Of a DNA stretch of 64,000 nucleotides, positions 7,878-17,557 are shown piece by piece. The stretch spans positions 62,001 to 126,000 of the forward strand of contig JAAYUI010000008.1 of assembly GCA_012517765.1 (NCBI GenBank), read 5' to 3'. This stretch comes from Caldisericales bacterium. Its GTDB lineage: Bacteria > Caldisericota > Caldisericia > JAAYUI01. The notes beneath the pieces were generated by a model, which saw only the letters and a program-made list of their open reading frames with translations, was not told the origin of the DNA and did no database searches. Every line of letters begins with the position of its first letter. Position 1 is the stretch's first letter. Position numbers and translations under genes: made by a program.

Positions 7878-10706
7878 TCAAGGGACCAGGGGCAATTTCA
7901 CAAAAAATGTAGTACCTGACTTTTCATTATTTGAAAACCACACAAAACCGCCGTGCGACTCGACATGCATTTTCACTATTGAAAGACCCATTCCCATCCC
8001 ATTTTTAGGTTCACTTGCGGGGCTGACCTGGTAGAATGGCTTGAAAATAAGATTTTGCTTCGATTTCGGTATCCCTATTCCATTATCGGAAAAGCTTGCC
8101 AGGATAGCATTATCGTCGACTTTTGCATCAAGCTTGACTTCAAGTGGCCGGTCCTGCCTGGAATATTTTATGGCATTGGTTAGAAGGTTCCCAAAAACCT
8201 CTGTGAGTGTTTCAATATCAGCTTTTATGGTTTTTCCCTTAAGGTTCCCGTCAACATTGATCAAAAATTTTGCCTCCAGCTTCGTGTGGTCAGGACCAAG
8301 CAGTTCTTCGAAGAGAACTTTCAGTCTTGCATGTAACCCGATAAACAGGCCATAAGCGTCAACCAGCCTGAAAATATATCTTGGTTTTGTCATTCCAAAG
8401 TTTACCAGGTCATCGACATGCCTTTGTTCGCGTAATGCAGACTCTCTTATCATCCTGACAACTTCCAAGGCAGCCGGATTGTCCCCGATCATGCCTTCGA
8501 GCAATTCTGAAAAACCTGATATGACCGTAAGAGGATTTCTCAGCTCGTGGGCAACAGAACCAAGAAATACTCTCCTCGCTTCTTCTTTTTGAATTGACTC
8601 GGTTATGTCCCTCGCCACGCCAATATACGAATTGCCAATAAAAGACAGCTTCACCTCAAAGGTCCTTGTTTCACCATCCTGATCAGCAAGCCTGACTGTG
8701 AGTTTGGATTCCCTTGCTGAGCGCTGGACCCTCAAGGCCTTCCACGGGGATACAAACTCAGTCACCTTGTGCCCCACAAAATCCCCAACACTCTTGCCCA
8801 GTGTCCTTGCAAGATTGGGTGAGATATACGATACAACGCCATCTCTGACTTCAAATACAATGTCGGATATGTTTGCCAGGATTGAATCAAGCCTGTTCTG
8901 ACCCTCAAGGATTTTCTGCCTGTCGGCAAGGTTTGAAGTTATGTCCTTCATCAGTGAAACAGTCCCGATAATTTCACCTTGAGGGCCGCTAAAAGGTGAA
9001 CATCTTGTATCAAGCCACGCTTCTCTCCCTAAAATTTTGAAATGGCCGGCAAATTTACCCTGAATGCCACTTCTTGCGACATCCGAAATCATCGCTTGAA
9101 GAGCTCCCGAAGAATCTCCGGACCCAAAAATCTCGCCAATGTCCTTTCCCAGGAACGTATTGTTTTCGTAATTAATCCATTCTGGTTTTATCTTCGCAAA
9201 GATACATTTTCCAGAGACATCAAAGGCCAGGACTATATCTTCGGTGGATGCCACAAGAGCACCAAGAAATTCGTTGGCACTCTTGAGGGCCTCCTGTGTT
9301 TTCATGAGCGATGTAAGGTCTGTTATTGAAACATACGCACAGGGCTTTCCGCTGTAAGTGCCACCACTGATGCATGTTCTGGCAATTTTTATATTATTTT
9401 GCGCACAAATGAACCTGATATCGCACCTTGCCGGCAAGATGTCCCCGGCAAGCGCCCGGTTCACCTTGAAGGCAAATTCGGCCCTCAGTTCAGGAATGAC
9501 AAGGCCATAAAGATCTTTTTTATCAATCTCCTGCTTTGGGAGGCCAATAAAATCGGCAAATTCATCGTTGGAAAAAAGAAATTTCTCCCCATCGTGCACA
9601 AAAACAGGCACACCGATGCCTTCCACTAGTTTCCTGTGTCTTTTTTCAGATTCTTCCAGTTTCATCTGGGCAAGCTTCTGGGAGGATATGTCACGGACAA
9701 GGGTGAGATAATTTTTGCCATCATCTGTCTGGACCATATGCGACGAGATGAGCACGGGAACAGCATCTCTACTTTTGTTGTACAACATGGCCTCGAAGTT
9801 TGTGACAGACCCGTTCTTTGCAAGCATTGAAAGGTACTTTTCCTTTTCGGCTCCATTGACCCACAGCTCAAGATCTTCTGGGGTCTTGCCCCCTGCGTCC
9901 TTCACAGAGTAGCCAAAAAGTTCTGTAAAACTCAAAGAGACGTCAATTATTTTTCTTCCAGGAAAAGACAGTGTGATGTACGGTTCTGGGGCATGGGTGA
10001 AAAAGTTTGAATACTTTTCTTTCTGACTTAGCATGTCTTCAAAAAGCCTCTTTTTCTTGCTCGTGTCCCTCACCAGAATCAGGGCCATGCAGTCCGTAAA
10101 CTTTGAAAATCTGGCTTCAAAATGTTTTTTTTCTTGTCCTGCACCCAAACTGTATTCGAAAATTTCAGCCCTTCCTGTCTGGATGGCTCTGCCGGCAAAC
10201 CTTGTGAAATTTTCCCCTGTACCAGCAGGCAGCATCTCTGATATTTTTTTCCCGATACAAAGTTTGCTCCATGGCATGTCTGGAACCATTGAGGTCGGTA
10301 TTTTATAATCAGCTATCTTTCCCTCGTCATCAACTAGAAATAGTGCATCTGGAAACGAATTCAGGATATTGCCGCCCACCAGACCATACGCGAGAGTCTG
10401 GCAAGATGGAGATTGCAAGATTTCATCTTCATTCCCGAAAAACGCTTCCTTCTCAGGGGCAAAACAAACCACTGTCAAATGGCCATCCAAAATCTTGTTG
10501 AAAATAAATCTTGTATAATGGTCTTCCCCAGGTATTTTCAGCCTTGCTGCAAAAGGACGCCCGTTTAAAATTTTTGACAAATCGAGGGTGTCATCCGGAT
10601 GCAGGCAGGACTGGTTTGCGCCAGAAAAAGTTTCCTGCATGAACGCCTCAGAAACATACAAAATCTTTTCCCTGCTGGCAACAATAAGCCCAAAATGTTT
10701 CTCCAT
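7878..10706 (-). CDS. Soluble multi-PAS sensor histidine kinase
   Basis: This 942-residue protein has no transmembrane segment, so it senses cytoplasmic or diffusible signals. PAS-like domains occupy about 10-95 (degenerate), 112-215, 227-340, 352-465, 475-592 and 602-705. The HisKA dimerisation domain follows with the phosphorylated His720 in VAHELRNPL. The HATPase domain has N-box Asn840 and Asn844 (GNLLTNAIKYS), a G1 box at 874-880 (DNGIGIP), an F box (FKPFYQ) and a G2 box at 903-911 (GMGMGLSIV). All kinase motifs are intact. No receiver domain or response regulator gene lies nearby, so its partner must be elsewhere. An AGGAG sequence directly abuts the ATG. The next gene is a secreted propeller protein 32 bp downstream. 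Confidence 0.9.
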   Translation of the reverse strand: MEKHFGLIVASREKILYVSEAFMQETFSGANQSCLHPDDTLDLSKILNGRPFAARLKIPGEDHYTRFIFNKILDGHLTVVCFAPEKEAFFGNEDEILQSPSCQTLAYGLVGGNILNSFPDALFLVDDEGKIADYKIPTSMVPDMPWSKLCIGKKISEMLPAGTGENFTRFAGRAIQTGRAEIFEYSLGAGQEKKHFEARFSKFTDCMALILVRDTSKKKRLFEDMLSQKEKYSNFFTHAPEPYITLSFPGRKIIDVSLSFTELFGYSVKDAGGKTPEDLELWVNGAEKEKYLSMLAKNGSVTNFEAMLYNKSRDAVPVLISSHMVQTDDGKNYLTLVRDISSQKLAQMKLEESEKRHRKLVEGIGVPVFVHDGEKFLFSNDEFADFIGLPKQEIDKKDLYGLVIPELRAEFAFKVNRALAGDILPARCDIRFICAQNNIKIARTCISGGTYSGKPCAYVSITDLTSLMKTQEALKSANEFLGALVASTEDIVLAFDVSGKCIFAKIKPEWINYENNTFLGKDIGEIFGSGDSSGALQAMISDVARSGIQGKFAGHFKILGREAWLDTRCSPFSGPQGEIIGTVSLMKDITSNLADRQKILEGQNRLDSILANISDIVFEVRDGVVSYISPNLARTLGKSVGDFVGHKVTEFVSPWKALRVQRSARESKLTVRLADQDGETRTFEVKLSFIGNSYIGVARDITESIQKEEARRVFLGSVAHELRNPLTVISGFSELLEGMIGDNPAALEVVRMIRESALREQRHVDDLVNFGMTKPRYIFRLVDAYGLFIGLHARLKVLFEELLGPDHTKLEAKFLINVDGNLKGKTIKADIETLTEVFGNLLTNAIKYSRQDRPLEVKLDAKVDDNAILASFSDNGIGIPKSKQNLIFKPFYQVSPASEPKNGMGMGLSIVKMHVESHGGFVWFSNNEKSGTTFFVKLPLVP

Positions 10707-11000
10707 CTCCTGGTTCTAAAATTACACAGCTTTTAACACCTATATAGCCTTGTTGAGTAAAGTTGGAAACAATTTGTAAACAATTTTGAAACATTTTTGC
10801 AGGCAAGCCAGAAGTTTGAAGATTTTGAAAGCGTGTTCACATAGTGTTTAAAATGCTTCAGATGCTGCCGGGTCTTATCTTATGAAACGAAAACCACAAA
10901 TTAACCGGAAATTCCAGCCAATATGTTTTTCATAATCACAAAAAATGCCATCACCATTTTTTTGCTTTACAAGGAAAAACGTCATGTAATATCTTTAGGG
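10707..11000. other. Divergent intergenic region, histidine kinase / MFS exporter
   Basis: This AT-rich region of about 294 bp lies between two divergent genes. It contains loosely repeated ACAATTT-type words near 10770-10795 but no convincing hairpin or RNA gene. TAATAT at 10987-10992 lies 8 bases before the exporter ATG and is a possible -10 box; the matching -35 is unclear. A small in-frame extension upstream of the exporter, from 10923, is judged non-coding. Confidence 0.4.
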
Positions 11001-12233
11001 ATGACAAAACCACCGGTTTTTTACAATACCAACTTTACAAGATACATACTGGGCCAGCTTTTTGCCTTTCCATCGGCCTGGATATACGGAAGCGCCCTGA
11101 TGTGGGTGACGCTCCAGATCACAAACTCGCCTTTGCTCCTTGGAATAATGGGCATGTGCAGCAGTCTCCCATATCTGGTCCTAGCACCGATTACTGGTTC
11201 GATGGCAGAAAGATACGACAGGCGCAAACTAACGCTCCTTACAAACGTCATAAATCTTGTTCAATCATCACTCCTTGCCCTGCTAGCCTTTGCCGGTCTT
11301 GTGAATTACCCAATACTTGTCATTTTTGCCCTGATAAACGGTGTCGCCGGAGCAATCCAGGAACCTGCTCGCCTGGCTTTCCTGCTTGATATGGTCGGGC
11401 CAGAGCACCTTATACAGGCAAGCGCACTTGGCTCGGTCACTTTCAATATTGCCAGAATACTTGGGCCAATCATTGCTGGAATCCTCCTTACAATCCATTC
11501 TGGATACTGTTTTGCCCTGGCAGCCCTCTTCACCATTCCATCAATTGCCATGTTCGCAATAATTGATGTCAAAAGCACCAAAATAGAACCAAGGGGTTCA
11601 ATGCTTGTCCAGTTTGTGGAAGGGGCCAGATATATATCCGGGCAAAAAATACCTTTCCTGATACTGTTCACGATTGTGCTGGCATCAACATTCGGTTATG
11701 GCATAACCATTCTCTCCTCAGCAATCGCCAGTGAGGTGCTGAAGCTTGGTTCAATAGGCTATGGCCTGTTGCAGTCCTCTGTTGGAGTGGGTGCACTCAC
11801 TGGAGCCCTCGTCATATCAATGACCAAAAGCAGACAGGGAATCATGGCAAAATTTAGGACGAGCAGCATCATGCAGGCAGTGATGGGGCTTGCACTCGCC
11901 GCAGTGCTTCTACTTTACCCGATAATCTGGCTGGCCATTCCGCTTTACGCAATTTTTGGTTACATGATGGTAAACCAGAACGTTCTGGCAATAAGCATCC
12001 TTCCAATGGTCACGCAGGAGGGATATATAGGAAGGGTCATGGGGTTCTACTCGTTTGCAGTCTCAGGGATCATGCCATTCGGCAACCTGGTGGCCGGAGG
12101 ACTGACCCAGTTGCTGACAATCCCGATCGGGCTTCTGGTGTCTTACGCCATACTTGTAATCCCCACATTTGCAATTTGCGTCTCCCCCAAGGCATTGAAC
12201 AGGGATCCGTTCCAAAATAAAATCCAGCCATGA
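11001..12233 (+). CDS. MFS transporter (EntS/MFS_3-like exporter)
   Basis: This protein has 410 residues from ATG 11001, giving the usual MFS length. A longer frame from 10923 adds 26 residues of poor quality. Twelve hydrophobic helices are visible. The loop between helices 2 and 3 carries GSMAERYDRRKLTLL, a variant of MFS motif A (GxxxDRxGRR). The pattern matches the MFS_3 group, which includes the enterobactin exporter EntS and macrolide efflux proteins, rather than sugar porters. The substrate cannot be read from sequence. Its stop overlaps the ATG of the next gene by 4 bases (ATGA), so an exporter is translationally coupled to two secreted CuAO-N1 proteins, which is unusual. Export of a small molecule used by, or protecting, the envelope proteins is one guess. 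Confidence 0.85.
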   Translation: MTKPPVFYNTNFTRYILGQLFAFPSAWIYGSALMWVTLQITNSPLLLGIMGMCSSLPYLVLAPITGSMAERYDRRKLTLLTNVINLVQSSLLALLAFAGLVNYPILVIFALINGVAGAIQEPARLAFLLDMVGPEHLIQASALGSVTFNIARILGPIIAGILLTIHSGYCFALAALFTIPSIAMFAIIDVKSTKIEPRGSMLVQFVEGARYISGQKIPFLILFTIVLASTFGYGITILSSAIASEVLKLGSIGYGLLQSSVGVGALTGALVISMTKSRQGIMAKFRTSSIMQAVMGLALAAVLLLYPIIWLAIPLYAIFGYMMVNQNVLAISILPMVTQEGYIGRVMGFYSFAVSGIMPFGNLVAGGLTQLLTIPIGLLVSYAILVIPTFAICVSPKALNRDPFQNKIQP

Positions 12234-13987
12234 GAACTTTTCTGGCTCTTGCCATAGCGACCACGATGGCCCTTGGCTGGCCATGCGCCTTTCCGGACGG
12301 CAAAGGCAATCCTTACACACCCACCGAATTGCCGCCTGGCGAACCACAGGTGCACTGGTCAATGTCCGAAGTGAAATCTCCGACACCGGCCTGCATCGTA
12401 GAAAACAGGCTCTATTTTGCATCACAGAACATCGCAAATTGCCTTGACCTTGAAACCGGCAAAAAAATCTGGGGCGCAGAGCTTGTCTCAAACATTGTGA
12501 CACCTCCATGCTTCGTGAGCGGAAGGGCAATCTTTTGCGACAAGGTTGGCAATGTCTATTCGATAGACTCATCAAACGGCAAGGTAATCGACAAGGCCTC
12601 AACAAGTTCCGGCATAGTCGCACCACCTATAGTCATCTCCGGACTCATATATGTATCTTCAACTTCTGGCAAGGTTGTCTCGTTCACACCCGACCTGAAG
12701 GAGCAGATGTCGGTCGACCTTGAAACGCCACTCTCATGCTCCCCAATCATCACCTCCCAGGGCCTCTTCCAGCAGACCAGCGATGGAACCATATATATTG
12801 TAAATCCAGAAAACGGGGCAATTCTTTCGAATATCAAGGCAGACCCGCCGATAGGGCAGATGTGCCAGAATGACGGTTTAATAAATATTCCAGTGCAATC
12901 AGGGATCACAAGACTCAAGGGAGACCAGAGAATACCGATTGAATTGCCATCTTCGCCATCCTGCATGGTTGCTGTTCCCGGAGGACCTCTTGTCGTTGGA
13001 ACAAGCTTTGGTCTTTATGGAATCAGCGGCGACAAGCTCTCGTGGTCTATGAAAACGGAAAAACCGGTTTCAGCCGTATCGGCAAACTCCGAGATCGCTG
13101 TGTTCGGCTGTGCCGGGGGACTTGTGGCCGGAGTGAGACTAAAGGACGGGGAAGTACTCTGGAAAGCAACCATGGCCGGAGACATAGCTCATCCAATCCC
13201 GATAATCCATGATGGCCTTGTGGTGTCTTCGTCAAAATCAGTCACTTTCTTCAAACTCTGGGACTTGAACCCAGAACCGTCGATCATTGACCTTGGCCAT
13301 GTTCCAACAGGCGAGATTGCCACAGGATCATTCTCAATGTCAAATCCGGCAAATTCTACCGGTCCCGTCCAGGTAATATGCACCTCTGAAAAGCAAGAAA
13401 TAACAATCAATCCTGGCAATGCCATAATTGTGCCCGGAGGAAAGGCCTTCTTCAATGTTGTACTCGATTCCACTGGAATCAAGGAAGGTAAATATTCAAC
13501 CACAATCACCATCAAGACAAAAACCAGCTCCTACAAGGTTGTTGTGGGTTACAATATTGTCCCGCAGCCCTTTGTTGCCGAACTGAAGCTTGGTGATCCA
13601 ATCATGAAGATGAAGAGGGGCACTCAAAAATGGGAAGTGAAGCTTGACAGTCCGCCATTCCTCCAGTCGAACAGGACAATGGTTCCGCTCCGCGCAATAT
13701 CCGAGTCATTCGGGCCAAAGGTCACCTACGTCAAGGATGGCTGCCCGGGGTCCGGAAGGGTGGACATAACCCTAGGCGGAACAATCATTTACCATTGCAT
13801 CGGCACAAACATGCTGACACTAAAACTCCCCGGAAAGCAACCAGAGGCAAAAACATTCGACACAGCGTCTGTTATCGTTGCAGGGCGCACTTTCGTGCCC
13901 ATAAGGTTTATTGCTGAAGCATTTTTAGCCACAGTAAACTGGGACGCAAACACAAAAACTGTTATAATAACCTACCAGCCACCATGA
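12230..13987 (+). CDS. Secreted beta-propeller / Ig / CuAO-N1 protein
   Basis: This 585-residue protein has a short signal peptide (MRTFLALAIATTMALGWPCA). Residues about 35-345 form a PQQ-type propeller with blades such as YFASQNIANCLDLETGKKIW. Residues about 350-445 form an Ig-like domain. The C-terminal 135 residues form a CuAO-N1 (stalk) domain. It shows the doubled signature MVPLRAISESFG near residue 483 and FVPIRFIAEAF near 555, then NWDANTKTVIITY. This domain is named after copper amine oxidase but carries no active site itself and is widespread in surface proteins. The gene begins on the TGA of the exporter and ends on the ATG of the next gene, with 4-base overlaps on both sides. No Shine-Dalgarno sequence is seen, consistent with translational coupling. 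Confidence 0.8.
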   Translation: MRTFLALAIATTMALGWPCAFPDGKGNPYTPTELPPGEPQVHWSMSEVKSPTPACIVENRLYFASQNIANCLDLETGKKIWGAELVSNIVTPPCFVSGRAIFCDKVGNVYSIDSSNGKVIDKASTSSGIVAPPIVISGLIYVSSTSGKVVSFTPDLKEQMSVDLETPLSCSPIITSQGLFQQTSDGTIYIVNPENGAILSNIKADPPIGQMCQNDGLINIPVQSGITRLKGDQRIPIELPSSPSCMVAVPGGPLVVGTSFGLYGISGDKLSWSMKTEKPVSAVSANSEIAVFGCAGGLVAGVRLKDGEVLWKATMAGDIAHPIPIIHDGLVVSSSKSVTFFKLWDLNPEPSIIDLGHVPTGEIATGSFSMSNPANSTGPVQVICTSEKQEITINPGNAIIVPGGKAFFNVVLDSTGIKEGKYSTTITIKTKTSSYKVVVGYNIVPQPFVAELKLGDPIMKMKRGTQKWEVKLDSPPFLQSNRTMVPLRAISESFGPKVTYVKDGCPGSGRVDITLGGTIIYHCIGTNMLTLKLPGKQPEAKTFDTASVIVAGRTFVPIRFIAEAFLATVNWDANTKTVIITYQPP

Positions 13988-15570
13988 AAAAACTAATTAT
14001 CTTTGTTCTGGTCTTGCTTTGTGCCCTATCGGGGGTGACCTATGCCATCGCTTCGACCCACGAAAGCGCTGGTGCAACATATACATTCATTGGTGGGCCT
14101 TGGACTGACAAAAACTCCTGGGAACCGGCAACTACAGGGAATGGCCCCGGACTTGATGACAACGTCATCATTCCGGAGGGCAGAAATGCTGTAATGCCAA
14201 GATCTTGCGACATCGGGACACTCACAGTCAAGGGAAAACTCACGATGGGCAATGACCTCAGACTGAACTCGATGATCGTGGAGACAGGTGGCGTTTTTGA
14301 ACTCGGGGCCGACCTGACCTGCACAGGTATGCTGAAAAACAACGGCCAGATAAAGGGTGGAGACATTTTTCTGAAATGCCAGAACTTTGAGAATAGCGCC
14401 TTTTTTATTGCAACTGGAAAAGTTCAGGTAGTTGCTGTTTTCAACATAAAAAATCTCGGCACATTGAAAGCAGGCCCACTTTTGATGCTGAGATCAAACA
14501 ATTTTACAAATGACGGGCTTTTGGAAACAACTGCAAAGCCAGGCACAGTGGCTGTTTTCATCAACAATAATCTTGCAAACAACGGTAGTATCAGGGCTTC
14601 AGCCGGAAAAAGCGGAAGCAACGGCGGGGCAATTTTTGTTGCCTGCTCCTTATTTGAAGGCACCGGAAAAGTTTATCCGGGTGATGGTGGCAATGGCAAT
14701 CCGCCTGGAAAAAAGGGAGTGGCGCTCATTGGTTCTTCTTTTGACCAGACAGACTGGACAAACTGGGAACCAACTGCCCCAAAGGGCAACCCACCACGAG
14801 ACCTTACAGCCTGGAACGCACAGGTTGTCCAGGCAAGAGACGGCAAATCGTCAATATCTACCGGCAACCTCAAGATAATCCCGCCTACCACATCAAAACC
14901 TGACAGTGACGGCTTTTATACCCATATCTGCGATGTTTCTGGCGGAACCTACAACTTCACACTTGCATGGTCGGGCCAGGGCATTGCCCACATCAAGGGT
15001 TCGGCATCAAACGGCTGGACACTGAATGTTCCCGTAAACACAATGCTGGAGGGTGAAAGGTGTTCCGCCAGGGTCACCATACCGCCATCTCCAGAGGGTG
15101 TTAAAACCCTGACAATCAGCTACGCCGTCCTGAAATCCAATTTCAGGGCCACGCTGACTGTTCTGGTATACTTTGTCAGGCATCCCGTGATAACCTTCAA
15201 AACAGGCCAAAAAATCGCCCAGGTTGAAAACCAGAATGGGGTCTCCTCAAGACAATACATGCATGTTGCCCCGCATAAAACCAGCAACTGTGTCATGGTG
15301 CCTCTCAGATTTTTCGTGGAGACATGCAACGGCTCGGTCTCCTGGGACGCAAAAACCAGGACCGCAAAAGTTTCCATGCCTGGAAGAAAACTTGGTTTCT
15401 CAAAAAACTCTGCGAACTCCACCATCAACGGACACCAGCAAAAGCTGACCTCAAAGTGCATCATCATTGCTGGAAGGATAATGGTTCCAGTCCCGGACCT
15501 GGCTGACATGTCAGGGGCATCATTCAAGTTGCTGAAGAACGGCGAGATGTCCTTCAAGTATCCCGCATAA
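13984..15570 (+). CDS. Secreted beta-solenoid-like protein with C-terminal CuAO-N1 domain
   Basis: This 528-residue protein starts MKKLIIFVLVLLCALSG with cleavage near TYA. Residues about 30-230 contain short repeating strands rich in Asn, Gly and Leu. Examples are GTLTVKGKLTMGNDLRLNSM and NGQIKGGDIFLK. They suggest a right-handed beta-solenoid similar to G8- or pectin-lyase-like folds. An Ig-like section follows (about 270-400). A CuAO-N1 domain closes the protein, with MVPLRFFVETCNG near 439 and SWDAKTRTAKVSM after it; its second half is weaker (MVPVPDLADMSG). It is the last gene of the exporter operon and faces the glycosyltransferase gene across only 25 bp. No terminator hairpin is evident there. 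The role is structural or adhesive by inference. Confidence 0.72.
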   Translation: MKKLIIFVLVLLCALSGVTYAIASTHESAGATYTFIGGPWTDKNSWEPATTGNGPGLDDNVIIPEGRNAVMPRSCDIGTLTVKGKLTMGNDLRLNSMIVETGGVFELGADLTCTGMLKNNGQIKGGDIFLKCQNFENSAFFIATGKVQVVAVFNIKNLGTLKAGPLLMLRSNNFTNDGLLETTAKPGTVAVFINNNLANNGSIRASAGKSGSNGGAIFVACSLFEGTGKVYPGDGGNGNPPGKKGVALIGSSFDQTDWTNWEPTAPKGNPPRDLTAWNAQVVQARDGKSSISTGNLKIIPPTTSKPDSDGFYTHICDVSGGTYNFTLAWSGQGIAHIKGSASNGWTLNVPVNTMLEGERCSARVTIPPSPEGVKTLTISYAVLKSNFRATLTVLVYFVRHPVITFKTGQKIAQVENQNGVSSRQYMHVAPHKTSNCVMVPLRFFVETCNGSVSWDAKTRTAKVSMPGRKLGFSKNSANSTINGHQQKLTSKCIIIAGRIMVPVPDLADMSGASFKLLKNGEMSFKYPA

Positions 15571-15595
15571 AATAGTTAGCTTCTCAAAGAGAAAT

Positions 15596-17557
15596 TTATT
15601 CTGCTGTTCTGGGCGTTTTTACCCATATTTTGGGTGACTTGCCAAAGAGTGACAGGATGGCCGCAAAAGTGTACGGTGCAGGCAACAGGAAAACGACAAA
15701 GCTGGCCATCAGTAATTTCGCAAGGTCCATCACCAGAATACCCAAAGACAACGGTCTGAATGTCTTGTCAAAAACCTCGTCGTATCTGACATAGCAATAG
15801 AAAGTGAAAGCTGTATACGGGATGTTCAGACAAAGCAAAAACCAGTACAACAAAGGATTTTCTGAGAAATATGCCCCAGGGATGCCGGCCCCAAAGACAT
15901 TGAGCAAAAGGATGACGTCCATGACCAGTACCACCAGTGTTGAAAGCTGGTACACTACCCATTCAAGCGGGCCGGTCAATGTGAGATTCCACCATAAACT
16001 CAATGCCCTCTGGTCAAAATCCTTCCTTGTCCCAACGGCAGTGTCACGCCATGGGTAGGAGCGGATTGACCGCATTACCTGCATGTGTCCGGAACCCCAT
16101 CTGAGTCTCTGCCTGAAAAATTGTGCAATAGTTGGTGGTGTCTGCTCTGTAGATTTCACTGGCAAAAAGGCAAGCTTTGTTCCAAAGTACAGATAGGCCC
16201 TGCATCCAAACTCAAGGTCCTCGGTAAGGGAATTCTCATCGAAACCCCTCATCTTCTGGATCAGCTTCCACGAAATGAAAAGATTGGTTCCCCCAACAAA
16301 GGGGAGTTTTTTTATGAGGAGTGGCAGGTACCAGTCATGGGCAATGGCTTTGTAGAGGCCGCCAATCCTTGAGATTGCGCCCATCCTGAAGTAGTTTCTG
16401 ACCTGGAAGAGTGGCCCCTGCATTATTTCTGGCGGGTCTTTCGAGATGAGGCGGCGACCAGCGTGAAGCATCACATCATGGTCCGGGTGCGATTCTGCAT
16501 CATAAAAAACAACCATGTCGGTCTGTGGGTCAACATCACCAAACGCCCAGTTGAGCGCCCTGCCTTTTGTGGATTTGACTGACTCCCCGGTACATTTTCC
16601 ACCCATCTCGCCATCAAAATCAAACGGGACTTCGGAGTGCTTGAGCCTAAACCCAGTGCCGTTATTGGCAACAATGCAATCCTCAACCACCTGCTGGGTT
16701 GTCAGGAAGAAAGAATCGTAAAGTTCACCGAGTTTTTCAATCGTTGGGCGCTCTTCCCTGTACAGGAGCCTGTCAAGTTCGGCCAGCCTGATGTTTTCAG
16801 CCCTCATTGGTGGGAGTCCCCCAGACATCGTGGAAATAATTTCTATTCGCTTAAGCGCTGATGTATGATGGGGGTTTCTCTCCGAAAGCTTGCCAATAGC
16901 GAGCCTTGCGAGCAAGAGGAATTCTGTCACCACCTGGGAAAGCCTCTCATCTTCAATCCCAGGCATCACTCTTCGCAAACCGTAATAGATTGTGCTCAGG
17001 TCCGCAGGCCTGCCAGAAATTATGGTGTTGCAAAATTCGAATATGGACCTTTCAATCTTGCCCCTGAGCAATGCCCTGTCAGATTTTGGCGCAATGTCCA
17101 TGCACTGGAACATTATCTGTCCATAAGGTAGTTTCGTGATCACATACGAAAGGAAAAATCCAGATGTCCTGATTTCTTTTGGAACAAAGCCAGGATCACA
17201 AAGAAGATTGTGGAGTTCCTCGATAAGCACCGGTTTGAAATTTTCGTGCTCCTGACGCTCTTTCTGGTCAGTCACAACAATGATCTCAAGTGAATTCCTG
17301 TCATAATCAAGTTTTGTAAGGTTTTCGATTGTCCTGGCTATGACAAGCGATTCGTTTCTGGCAGGGACCATTACAGTAAAGAAGGGCAGGCCCACACCTT
17401 CTCTTTTTGCAAGAAATCTCAAGTCTTCAAGGGATATGCTTACTTTTCTGTTCCAGAAGTACCTGTTTGCCTGAAACCGCCAGACAAAAAATCTAACAAA
17501 CAGAACAAAGGAATAGAGGTAGGCGAGGAGAGCTAAAGAATAGAGGATTTCCAGCAT
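15596..17557 (-). CDS. Membrane glycosyltransferase, family 2, with large insertion
   Basis: This 653-residue protein has an N-terminal TM helix (about 4-25), a GT-A catalytic domain and about four C-terminal helices (about 525-645). This layout is like cellulose/hyaluronan-synthase-type polymerising enzymes. Core motifs are VPARNES (64-70), IIVVTD (92-97), KGRALNWAF (331-339), DAE (353-355, replacing DxD), TEDLE (445-449) with the predicted catalytic Asp447, and QRLRW (483-487). Between VTD and KGRALN there are about 230 residues where 30-50 is usual. That stretch is mostly helical and may be a regulatory or partner-binding module. It is the last gene of the sigma-factor operon and begins inside the upstream gene (65-bp overlap). 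It probably makes or decorates an envelope polysaccharide, possibly modifying the surface proteins encoded beside it. The donor sugar is unknown. Confidence 0.85.
   Translation of the reverse strand: MLEILYSLALLAYLYSFVLFVRFFVWRFQANRYFWNRKVSISLEDLRFLAKREGVGLPFFTVMVPARNESLVIARTIENLTKLDYDRNSLEIIVVTDQKERQEHENFKPVLIEELHNLLCDPGFVPKEIRTSGFFLSYVITKLPYGQIMFQCMDIAPKSDRALLRGKIERSIFEFCNTIISGRPADLSTIYYGLRRVMPGIEDERLSQVVTEFLLLARLAIGKLSERNPHHTSALKRIEIISTMSGGLPPMRAENIRLAELDRLLYREERPTIEKLGELYDSFFLTTQQVVEDCIVANNGTGFRLKHSEVPFDFDGEMGGKCTGESVKSTKGRALNWAFGDVDPQTDMVVFYDAESHPDHDVMLHAGRRLISKDPPEIMQGPLFQVRNYFRMGAISRIGGLYKAIAHDWYLPLLIKKLPFVGGTNLFISWKLIQKMRGFDENSLTEDLEFGCRAYLYFGTKLAFLPVKSTEQTPPTIAQFFRQRLRWGSGHMQVMRSIRSYPWRDTAVGTRKDFDQRALSLWWNLTLTGPLEWVVYQLSTLVVLVMDVILLLNVFGAGIPGAYFSENPLLYWFLLCLNIPYTAFTFYCYVRYDEVFDKTFRPLSLGILVMDLAKLLMASFVVFLLPAPYTFAAILSLFGKSPKIWVKTPRTAE

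Noticed and set aside
12063-12626. 187-codon minus-strand frame opposite the exporter/propeller junction
   Set aside because: It is antisense to two well-supported genes, is arginine- and cysteine-rich, and has no recognisable domain.
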